Assembly: GCF_017183135.1 (NCBI RefSeq)
Contig: NZ_JADDXW010000004.1
Coordinates: 186,001 to 250,000 of the forward strand
Direction: 5' to 3'
Length of the DNA stretch: 64,000 nt
Origin: Aurantimonas marina
Lineage (GTDB): Bacteria; Pseudomonadota; Alphaproteobacteria; Rhizobiales; Rhizobiaceae
Shown: piece by piece, positions 1 through 8,793 of the stretch
Numbering within the stretch: the stretch's first letter is position 1
Layout: each line of letters starts with the position of its first letter
Notes under the pieces: model-generated
What the model saw: only the letters and a program-made list of their open reading frames with translations
Told to the model about the DNA's origin: nothing
Database searches by the model: none
Position numbers and translations under genes: made by a program

Positions 1-598
1 CATAGGCGAGGATCGTTTGCGGATGCCGGGCGTCCATGAGGTCGATCGATTCGTAATATTCGATCGGGCGCAGGAACCCGCTGCCCATCGCGTCGAAGCA
101 TTCGAACACCACGAAGCGCGCCTGCGGCTTGACGCCGGCCTGATCGAGCACGGCGGCGAGCGGCGTGCCGGTCCATTTGGCGATGCAGCTCCAGCCCTCG
201 ACGCAGTCGTGCCGGGTGATCTGGGTGCGGGCCGGCATGGCGCGAAGCTCATCGAGCGACAAGCTCAGTGGTTTCTCGACGAGGCCGTCGACGGGCAGGC
301 GATAGCTGGCAAACTCCGCTTCCGCGAGGGCGCGGTAGGCCGGGTTACGCGGGTTGGTCGAGCCGTTCGGCCGCATCGGCTGGCGGATTTCGGTTTCGGA
401 AAACTCGCGGGCGAGGGTGTCGGAGCCGAGCAGGAAGCGCTGCACCCGGTAGGTGAGGGAGTTCGCGGTTTCCAGCACGTCGCGAATCTCGTTGTCGCGG
501 ACCCCAAGAAAGTCGAAGCAGCCGGCGAGCGGCGCGGTCGAGGCAATTGTCGCCCCTGTCAGAAAGCGCCGGCGGGTGAGCTCAGAGCGGGTCATCAT
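1..598 (-). CDS. Tat-exported molybdopterin-dependent oxidoreductase, sulfite oxidase family (3' part outside window)
   Basis: The reading frame starts at 598 and runs off the left edge, so only about 199 residues are visible. The N-terminus carries a twin-arginine motif (TRRRFL) and then a hydrophobic stretch ending in LAGC, so it is probably exported folded by Tat and may be lipidated at that Cys. The block RHDCVEGWSCIAKW matches the sulfite oxidase/MsrP fold, where the Cys of CVEGW ligates molybdenum. The start ATG overlaps the stop of the cytochrome b gene in an ATGA arrangement; a second in-frame ATG lies at 595. Pairing with a membrane cytochrome b suggests a periplasmic reductase or dehydrogenase linked to the quinone pool, comparable to MsrP-MsrQ. 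The substrate cannot be told from sequence. Confidence 0.85.
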   Translation of the reverse strand, partial: MMTRSELTRRRFLTGATIASTAPLAGCFDFLGVRDNEIRDVLETANSLTYRVQRFLLGSDTLAREFSETEIRQPMRPNGSTNPRNPAYRALAEAEFASYRLPVDGLVEKPLSLSLDELRAMPARTQITRHDCVEGWSCIAKWTGTPLAAVLDQAGVKPQARFVVFECFDAMGSGFLRPIEYYESIDLMDARHPQTILAY

Positions 599-1380
599 TC
601 GGACTCCGGATCGGTTCGGTACCAGCCGGTGATCATCGAGCGCAGCTCGTTGATGGGGCCGGCAAGGACCACCATGACGATGTGGACGACGGCGAAGAGG
701 ACCAGATACAGCATCAGGACGAAGTGGATCGTGCGCGCGGTCTGGCGGCCGCCGAAGACATCGAGCATCCACGGTGCCCATGCATTCACACCCGGCGACA
801 TCGTCAGGCCGGTGGCGATGATCAGCGGCAAAGCGATGAACAGCACGCTCGCGTAGGACAGCTTCTGCAAGGCGTTATAGCGGGCTTCGCGGGAAAAGCG
901 CAGCCGCGCGTGGTCGGCGGCTTCGCGCGGCAAATGGCGGAGGTCGTCACCGGTCGGAAAAAGCTCCTTGATATGGCGGTTGATCAGACTGGCGAGGAGC
1001 CAGACGAGAAGCGTGATCGCCAGGCCCCAGGCGAAGAACAGATGCACGACCCGGCCGGTCGCCAGGTCCCTGTAGCCGGGGATGGTCAGCCAGGACGGAA
1101 AACTCTTTGGCTGCAGACGGTCGCCCTCCCAGACGGCGCCGAGCCACCCGGTGGTGTCGAAGGCCTGGCCGAACAGGATCGTCCGGCCCTTCATCGCGGC
1201 GCCGTCCATAGTGGCGCCGATCGACAGGATGGTGTTGTCGTAGGCGAAACCGGATTCCTGCCCGATATAGAGGTCGGGCCGGGCCATGAAGATCTGCAGG
1301 CCCGAGAGGAGCAGGAAGAACAGGCAGAGTGTCCAGGCCCAGTGGGTGATCCGGGTCCACAGTCGCTGTCGGTAGACCAA
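595..1380 (-). CDS. membrane cytochrome b (b561/hydrogenase cytochrome b-like) partner of the Mo oxidoreductase
   Basis: A 261-residue integral membrane protein with about four hydrophobic segments. Histidines suited to haem ligation sit in the first segment (RITHWAW), in a middle segment (VVHLFF) and as a pair in the last segment (IHFVLMLY followed by VVHIVMVV). This pattern fits the di-haem cytochrome b family found with molybdoenzymes and hydrogenases. It would pass electrons between quinol and the exported molybdoenzyme encoded just downstream, with which it overlaps by 4 bases. Not the six-helix MsrQ type as far as I can see. Confidence is good for family, low for exact partner chemistry. 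Confidence 0.82.
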   Translation of the reverse strand: MVYRQRLWTRITHWAWTLCLFFLLLSGLQIFMARPDLYIGQESGFAYDNTILSIGATMDGAAMKGRTILFGQAFDTTGWLGAVWEGDRLQPKSFPSWLTIPGYRDLATGRVVHLFFAWGLAITLLVWLLASLINRHIKELFPTGDDLRHLPREAADHARLRFSREARYNALQKLSYASVLFIALPLIIATGLTMSPGVNAWAPWMLDVFGGRQTARTIHFVLMLYLVLFAVVHIVMVVLAGPINELRSMITGWYRTDPESE

Positions 1381-1620
1381 TGGTCGCTCGAAGCGCGATG
1401 ATATGGCCAGCTTGAAACCTCCGTCGGGTATCCGCGGCGATTGGCCTCGCTCCAGGTCTCCGCCTCGGACACCAGTCTTGAGGGTCGAAGGCTGCGTGGG
1501 TCAAGACGTTTGGGATCACGACCAGTCGCGTGCGGTGACGTTTTCGTGTCAGCGGCCAGCGCAACGAACACTGCCGCGCGCCGTTTGCGGGGAATACACT
1601 CGATCCGGATCGGATTGCTC

Positions 1621-2679
1621 TTGACCCATCTGTCTGAACATTCGCCGCGCATTGCTGGTCTCGCCACCGCTGTACCGTCCTATCCGCTGCCGCAGAGCGA
1701 GGTCGTCGCCCACGCCGCCGAGACCTTCGGCAGCCGGTTTCGCGATTTCGAGCGGCTGCGCCCGGTGTTCGAGAGCACCGGCATCGCCATGCGCTACTCT
1801 GTGCGTCCGTTCGACTGGTTCCACGCGCGTCAGGATTGGCGGCAACGGACCGAGGCGTATCTGGAGGGCGCCACGGCGTTGTTCATGGAGGTCGCCGAAA
1901 AGGCGATCGCCGCCGCCGGCATCCTCACGCGCAACATCGACACCGTCGTCACTGTGTCGTCGACCGGTATCGCCACGCCGTCGCTAGAAGCCCGCGCTCA
2001 TGGCGCACTCGGCTTCCGGCCTGACATCCGCCGCGTGCCGGTGTTCGGGCTCGGCTGCGCCGGCGGTGTCTCCGGCCTGTCGCTCGGCGTGCGGCTCGCC
2101 CGCGCCGATCCAGGCTCCAAGGTGCTCGTCGTCGCGGTGGAGATCTGCACGCTGGCCTTTCGCTCGGACGAACTGACGAAAAGCAACATCGTCGCCACCG
2201 CCCTGTTCGGTGACGGCGCGGCCGGCGTAGTGCTGACCTGTGACGAGACGGAGGGGCCACGGATCGTCGCCACCGGCGAGCATTTGTGGCCGGACACGCT
2301 CGACATCATGGGCTGGCAGGTCGACCCGATCGGCTTCGGGGCGATCTTCTCCGCTTCGATCCCGGACCTCGTTACCAAGAAGATGCGGCCAGCGGTCGAG
2401 AATTTTCTGGCGCGGCAGAGTGAAGTGATCGATGATCTCGATGGATTCGTCTTTCATCCTGGAGGGACCAAGGTGATCCAGGCGCTCGAAACCTCGTTTG
2501 ATCTGCCGCAGGGCGCGCTCAACATCGAGCGCGAGACATTGCGCGACTTCGGCAATATGTCGGCGCCAACCGCCCTGTTTGTCCTGAAGCGCAAGCTGGA
2601 AGCCGGGCTTGCCGGACGGCATCTTATCTCGGCGCTCGGCCCCGGCTTCACCGGCAGTTTCGCGCGGCTCGATGCTTGA
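1621..2679 (+). CDS. type III polyketide synthase (chalcone/stilbene synthase-like, alkylpyrone type)
   Basis: About 352 residues from a TTG at 1621; the frame stays open upstream to 1441, but conserved sequence begins at PRIAGLATAVPSYPL, and no upstream ATG is attractive. The Cys-His-Asn catalytic triad is recognisable: C146 in GLGCAGGVSG, H279 in FVFHPGGTK and N312 in FGNMSAPT. The family condenses an acyl-CoA starter with malonyl-CoA to make alkylpyrones or alkylresorcinols. The gene overlaps the next gene, an isoprenylcysteine carboxyl methyltransferase homologue, by 8 bases. The same pair (bpsA-bpsB) in Bacillus subtilis makes alkylpyrone methyl ethers, so a methylated membrane lipid is the likely product here. 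The start codon is uncertain; TTG at 1615 is an alternative. Confidence 0.87.
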   Translation: MTHLSEHSPRIAGLATAVPSYPLPQSEVVAHAAETFGSRFRDFERLRPVFESTGIAMRYSVRPFDWFHARQDWRQRTEAYLEGATALFMEVAEKAIAAAGILTRNIDTVVTVSSTGIATPSLEARAHGALGFRPDIRRVPVFGLGCAGGVSGLSLGVRLARADPGSKVLVVAVEICTLAFRSDELTKSNIVATALFGDGAAGVVLTCDETEGPRIVATGEHLWPDTLDIMGWQVDPIGFGAIFSASIPDLVTKKMRPAVENFLARQSEVIDDLDGFVFHPGGTKVIQALETSFDLPQGALNIERETLRDFGNMSAPTALFVLKRKLEAGLAGRHLISALGPGFTGSFARLDA

Positions 2680-3217
2680 GTCGGTCGAGATCTACCCGAA
2701 TGTTTGGGCGACGGCGGCGATTCTCGCCTATGTGACTCTGCAACGGGTCATCGAGCTCAGCATCGCTCGCCGCAACACCAAACGGCTGCTGCGCGAAGGC
2801 GCCTTCGAGGTGGCGGCGCCGCAATATTCGCTGCTGGTCGCATTGCACGCGGCTTGGCTGGGGCTGATCTGGCTGACCGCCTTCGGCGAGCCGATCAACC
2901 TCGTGCTTCTGGGGCTGTTCGCTCTGGTGCAGCTCTTGCGGTTCTGGACGCTCGCCTCGATCGGCAGGCGTTGGACCACGCGCATCATCGTCAAGCCCGG
3001 CGAGACGCTCGTCACGAAGGGGCCATATCGCTTCATGGCGCATCCGAACTATGCCGTCGTGGTGCTGGAAATCTTCCTGCTGCCGGCCATTTTCGAACTC
3101 TATGCAATCGCGATCCTGTTCTCGTTGCTCAACGCCGGCGCGCTGGCGATCCGCATCCAGGCGGAACAGCGCGCGCTCAAGAAGCACACGCGTGGGCGGA
3201 AAAACCTGAAATTATGA
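2672..3217 (+). CDS. isoprenylcysteine carboxyl methyltransferase-family membrane methyltransferase
   Basis: 181 residues from the ATG at 2672, which lies inside the last codons of the polyketide synthase (ATGCTTGA), implying translational coupling. Several hydrophobic helices are followed by the family block GPYRFMAHPNYAVVVLEIF, where the HPNY motif contributes to S-adenosylmethionine binding. In bacteria this fold methylates small lipidic substrates rather than prenylated proteins. Its tight coupling to a type III polyketide synthase points to O-methylation of the polyketide, as shown for BpsB in Bacillus. The frame is open further upstream, but that would only overlap the synthase more. 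The C-terminus is basic. Confidence 0.85.
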   Translation: MLESVEIYPNVWATAAILAYVTLQRVIELSIARRNTKRLLREGAFEVAAPQYSLLVALHAAWLGLIWLTAFGEPINLVLLGLFALVQLLRFWTLASIGRRWTTRIIVKPGETLVTKGPYRFMAHPNYAVVVLEIFLLPAIFELYAIAILFSLLNAGALAIRIQAEQRALKKHTRGRKNLKL

Positions 3218-3223
3218 GCCGTT

Positions 3224-3676
3224 TCAGTTGTTTGCCGCCGTGCGCCTCAACACCAGATCGAGCGTTTGGCGAAACCTTGAGCGGTCGGTGGTCGTGAAGG
3301 CGGCGTTGTAGCCCTTGCTCTCGCCGGTTTCGCGCAGATGCTGCTTGAAAGCCCGCATCGACAAGGCCGTGCCGATCGACTCACTGGTGAACTCGCGCCC
3401 GGTCGGGCCGAGAGCGGCGGCGCCTTTTTCAAGAGCCCGCGCGGCCAGCGGAATGTCGGCGGTGATAACGACGTCTCCCGGATTGGCGGCTTCGGCAATC
3501 CAGTCGTCGGCTGCGTCCGCGCCTTCGGACACGACAATGATCCGGGCCTCGGGATAGCGCGATGGGCGCATACCACCATTGGAGACCAGCACCGCGTCCG
3601 CGCCGTGCCGGACGGCGATCTCGATCGCCTCGTCCTTGACCGGGCAGGCATCGGCATCGATCAGGACTGTGGTCAT
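3224..3676 (-). CDS. YaiI/YqxD family protein (DUF188, UPF0178)
   Basis: A 150-residue soluble protein starting with the hallmark DADACPVKDEAIEIA and carrying ITADIPLAARAL and a C-terminal RSRFRQTLD block. This is the full length expected for the YaiI/UPF0178 family. The fold resembles PIN/NYN-type nucleases, with conserved acidic residues (DADACP, TADIPLA), but no activity is firmly established, so I assign none. It converges on the methyltransferase gene with only 6 bases between the stops. It appears to be a single-gene transcript divergent from the EamA exporter at 3756. Confidence 0.9.
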   Translation of the reverse strand: MTTVLIDADACPVKDEAIEIAVRHGADAVLVSNGGMRPSRYPEARIIVVSEGADAADDWIAEAANPGDVVITADIPLAARALEKGAAALGPTGREFTSESIGTALSMRAFKQHLRETGESKGYNAAFTTTDRSRFRQTLDLVLRRTAANN

Positions 3677-3755
3677 TCAGATATCCTTCTAGGCCAAGGC
3701 ATAAGACGATTCCATTTCTCGTGGCAGCCATAACGCGATTGTGCCATGGACGGAC

Positions 3756-4709
3756 ATGACCTCACTCGCTGAGACCTTCGAGAATACGCCCGCCGAGATC
3801 GTTCGCGGCATCATCATTCTCGTCGTCGGCTCGGCGATCATTCCGTTGCTCGACGCCTTCGGGAAAATTCTGGTCACCACGCATGACATTTCAGCGGGCG
3901 AGGTGGCTTTGGGCCGGCTCTTCTCGCAAGCTGCGATGATCCTGCCGTTTCTGCTGTATGTCGACGGCCCGGGTGCCCTTAGGACGCGTCGTCTCGGGCT
4001 CAATCTTCTGCGCGGGGCGTGTCTGGGCGTGGCGGGGCTCGCCTTCTTCGCGGCGCTGCGTTTCATGCCGTTGGCCGATGCCACGGCCGTGTTTCTGATC
4101 GAGCCGATGATCCTCACGCTGCTGGCTGCGTTCCTTCTGAAGGAGACTATCGGTTGGCGGCGAATCGTTGCCGTCGTCGTCGGCTTCTTCGGTGCGCTGA
4201 TCATCATCCGGCCGAGCTATTCGGTGTTCGGTATCGTCTCGCTGCTCCCGGTCGCGGCGGCGTTCTTCGTCGCCCTCTACCTCATTTTGACCCGCCGCGC
4301 GTCGCGGGGATCGACCCCGCTGGCGATGCTGTTTTACGCCGGTGCCGGAGGGGTGCTGGTTTTGTTGATCGCCATGATCATAGGCCATCCGCTGGGAATC
4401 GCCGATCTGACGTTCCGCTGGCCGGATCGCGGGTCAACCTGGATGCTCCTGATCGGCGCCGGTCTGATCGGCACGGCCGGCCATCTCATGTTCATCCAGG
4501 CGTACAAGCTTGCGCCGGCCTCGGTGCTCGCACCCTTCGGCTACGTGGAGATCGTCTCGGCCGTGTTTCTCGGATATCTGATTTTCGCGGACATGCCCGA
4601 CGGCCCGAAATGGCTCGGCATGGCGATCATCGTCGGGTCCGGGCTGTTTATCTATTTTCGCGAGCAGCGCATCGCGCGTCATCCGCAGAAGCCGCCGATC
4701 GTGCGCTGA
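3756..4709 (+). CDS. EamA/DMT-superfamily transporter
   Basis: A 317-residue inner-membrane protein with about ten hydrophobic segments arranged as two repeated EamA halves. Recognisable parts are the AxxFMPLADATAVFLIEP segment in the first half and APFGYVEIVSAVFLGYLIF in the second. The family exports or imports small metabolites such as amino acids; the substrate cannot be deduced. I chose the ATG at 3756; a GTG at 3741 is in frame but adds only five residues. The gene stands alone and converges on the XRE regulator downstream. Confidence 0.88.
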   Translation: MTSLAETFENTPAEIVRGIIILVVGSAIIPLLDAFGKILVTTHDISAGEVALGRLFSQAAMILPFLLYVDGPGALRTRRLGLNLLRGACLGVAGLAFFAALRFMPLADATAVFLIEPMILTLLAAFLLKETIGWRRIVAVVVGFFGALIIIRPSYSVFGIVSLLPVAAAFFVALYLILTRRASRGSTPLAMLFYAGAGGVLVLLIAMIIGHPLGIADLTFRWPDRGSTWMLLIGAGLIGTAGHLMFIQAYKLAPASVLAPFGYVEIVSAVFLGYLIFADMPDGPKWLGMAIIVGSGLFIYFREQRIARHPQKPPIVR

Positions 4710-4728
4710 CGCGAATCCGGCGAATGGA

Positions 4729-5085
4729 TCAGCTGGATTTCGCGGCCAGCGCTTCGAGCCTGGTGATTTCACCGTCGAGCACATCGCGGCGCGAGCGCAA
4801 GAGGTCGAGCTTGGCGGCGCGGCCGGTGTCGTCGAGATCCACGTCCTCCGCACCCTCGCCATAGCCGCCGATCAGCCAGGCTGGGCTGACGCCGAGAATG
4901 CCGGCGAGCATGATCAGCTTGTTCGCCCGCGGTTCGGCGCGGTCGCGCTCCCAGCCGCGCATCGTCTCCGGCTTGACACCGAGCTTGGTCGCTAATTCTG
5001 CAATGTCGATCCCGAGCGCCTCGCGGCTGCGGCCAATCCGTCCGCCGATCGTGTCATCGTCCTGCTGTGTCATCGGTTTGGTCAA
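4729..5085 (-). CDS. XRE-family helix-turn-helix regulator
   Basis: A 118-residue DNA-binding protein. Residues about 15-70 form an HTH_3 domain: IGRSREALGIDIAELATKL, then the recognition helix region KPETMRGWERDRAEPRA, then LIMLAGILGVSPAWLIGG. The C-terminal 35 residues are predicted helical (LLRSRRDVLDGEITRLEAL). The start is a TTG at 5085 because AGGAG lies 6 bases upstream of it; the in-frame ATG at 5073 would be 18 bases from that ribosome binding site. The gene is divergent from the carboxylase alpha-subunit gene at 5275, so it may regulate that gene, itself or both. No operator is obvious. Confidence 0.85.
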   Translation of the reverse strand: MTKPMTQQDDDTIGGRIGRSREALGIDIAELATKLGVKPETMRGWERDRAEPRANKLIMLAGILGVSPAWLIGGYGEGAEDVDLDDTGRAAKLDLLRSRRDVLDGEITRLEALAAKSS

Positions 5086-5274
5086 ATTTGTCTCCTCTTA
5101 ACGCCGGCCGAAATCCGGATTCTCGCCTAGCGCGGCCGTGACGGACCGCGGCAAGTGCGATCGGATCGCGACATTCGTTTCTTAGACGAGTGTCGGCTTG
5201 CAGGATTTCCGCCCAAAGGTCAAAACGGACCGGTCGAGAAGACACCGCCGCCCTGTTTCGGAGTACCTGCCGCC

Positions 5275-7286
<2,012 letters not shown>

Positions 7287-7290
<4 letters not shown>

Positions 7291-7565
7291 TTACCGCGAT
7301 CCATTGTCTGGTGCGGGGGCAGGTGCAGGGCGTCGGCTACCGCGCATGGTGCCAGGGTGAAGCCGTGACGCGGGGGCTGTCCGGCTGGGTGCGCAACCGC
7401 CGGTCCGGCGAAGTTGAGGCGGTCCTGGCGGGACCGTCCGACGTGGTCGACGACATGCTGGCGGCGCTGTGGACCGGGCCGGCCGGCGCTTCGGTGTCGG
7501 CGATCGACGGAACGCCGACCGAGGAACACCCGCGTGGCGATTTCGACGTCAAGCCGACGGTTTAA
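7287..7565 (+). CDS. acylphosphatase
   Basis: A 92-residue protein of full acylphosphatase length. It has the phosphate loop [15 protein letters not shown], with the catalytic Arg in GYRAW, and [17 protein letters not shown], with the catalytic Asn in VRN. It hydrolyses acyl phosphates in the cytosol. Its ATG overlaps the stop of the carboxylase gene (ATGA), so the two are co-translated. This placement after a propionyl-CoA-type carboxylase is recurrent in alphaproteobacteria, though no metabolic link is proven. The stop overlaps the convergent lipB stop by 4 bases. Confidence 0.92.
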
Positions 7566-8314
7566 CGGATCGCATCCGCTGTCGGGCCGAACACGGTCTC
7601 GAACTGTCGGCGTAGCAGGCTGTCGACCTCTTGCATGGGCACCAGGGTGCCGAGATCGGCAAGGCTCGTCACGCCGTAGCCGCGAACGCCGCAGGGCACA
7701 ATGCCGGAGAAATGCTCCAGATCCGGGTCGACGTTGAGCGAGATGCCGTGGAAGGTCACCCAGCGGCGGACGCGGATGCCGATCGCCGCGATCTTGTCTT
7801 CGGCGATGCTGCCGTCGGTCATGATCTGGCGCTCCGGCCGTCGCACCCAGACCCCGACGCGATCTTCACGCCTTTCGCCCTTGATCTGGAATTCGCCGAG
7901 CGTCGCGATGATCCAGGCCTCCAGCGCTGCCACGAAGGCGCGCACATCCTCGCGCCGACGTTTTAGGTCCAGCAGCACATAGGCCACCCGCTGGCCAGGG
8001 CCGTGATAGGTGTATTCGCCGCCGCGGCCCGCAGCGAACACGGGGAATCGCGTCGAATCGACGAGGTCTTCGGCTCGGGCGCCGGTGCCGGCCGTATAGA
8101 GCGGTGGATGCTCCAGGAGGATCACCGTTTCAGGAGCCGTGCCAGACGCGATCTCCGCAACCCGGGCTTCCATCATCGCCAGCGCCTCGGGGTAGGGGGT
8201 CGGGCCGTCGATGATGTGCCACGCCACCGGCGCCGAACCGGGGCGCGCCAGGAAGCGCTCGGCCACAGTCGAAAGCCGGGAGCCGCTCGTCGCTGTCTCG
8301 ATCGTCGCTGTCAT
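7562..8314 (-). CDS. lipB: octanoyl-[acyl-carrier-protein]:protein N-octanoyltransferase LipB
   Basis: 250 residues, cytosolic. It transfers the octanoyl group from ACP to lipoyl domains of 2-oxoacid dehydrogenases and GcvH, the first step of lipoate assembly. Diagnostic blocks are [14 protein letters not shown], the [15 protein letters not shown] pocket, [17 protein letters not shown] with the catalytic Lys, and [14 protein letters not shown] with the catalytic Cys208. The N-terminal 25 residues are an extra low-complexity extension. It is transcribed alone, convergent with acylphosphatase. Confidence 0.95.
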   Translation of the reverse strand: MTATIETATSGSRLSTVAERFLARPGSAPVAWHIIDGPTPYPEALAMMEARVAEIASGTAPETVILLEHPPLYTAGTGARAEDLVDSTRFPVFAAGRGGEYTYHGPGQRVAYVLLDLKRRREDVRAFVAALEAWIIATLGEFQIKGERREDRVGVWVRRPERQIMTDGSIAEDKIAAIGIRVRRWVTFHGISLNVDPDLEHFSGIVPCGVRGYGVTSLADLGTLVPMQEVDSLLRRQFETVFGPTADAIR

Positions 8315-8472
8315 GGCGGGTATCTAGCCGGTCCGAACGCCGTCGAAAAGCGATGACCGCGCGCGCTTGAGGAGAATGCCGACCGGGATCGTCCGAATAG
8401 CCCTTGTGCGACAGGGTAAGTCTTGTTACATGCCCGCCACCGACGGCCTCGCGCCCTTGGTATACACGGCGT

Positions 8473-8557
8473 GCGGTCGTGGCGGAATTGGTAGACGCGC
8501 AGCGTTGAGGTCGCTGTGGGGCAACCCGTGGAAGTTCGAGTCTTCTCGACCGCACCA
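8473..8557 (+). tRNA. tRNA-Leu (GAG)
   Basis: An 85-base class II tRNA with 3' CCA encoded. The acceptor stem pairs GCGGTCG with CGACCGC. The anticodon stem CAGCG/CGCTG encloses the loop TTGAGGT, giving anticodon GAG at 8507-8509. A long variable arm and the T-loop block GTTCGAGTC follow. A TATACA -10-like hexamer sits at 8461-8466, six bases upstream of the mature 5' end. It reads leucine CTC/CTT codons. Confidence 0.95.
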
Positions 8558-8793
8558 GCCTTCCTCATTGAATGGCCATATCGGGATCTTTCGTTGGCGT
8601 GAGCCGACGATGACCTGGGCGTTACCAGCGCTCGGTCATCCGCAGAGATTTTGAGACCCGTGTTCCTTTCCATCGCGAAGCGAATCGGGAAGGGGGTTCT
8701 CAATCTTGGCGCCAGTTCCATAGGACGCCGGTACCCTCCCATACGCAGGAGCCGGAACCCAATCCGCCGGCGGCGAGACAGCGAGCTTTCCCA
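8558..8793. other. intergenic region between tRNA-Leu and the GH65 gene
   Basis: About 235 bases without a convincing gene. I see no integrase, no repeat of the tRNA 3' end and no strong terminator. Short frames here are arginine- and proline-rich shadows. Confidence 0.5.

Noticed and set aside
8473-8793. tRNA-Leu as an integration site for a genomic island
   Set aside because: No integrase, no direct repeat of the tRNA 3' end and no mobility gene nearby.
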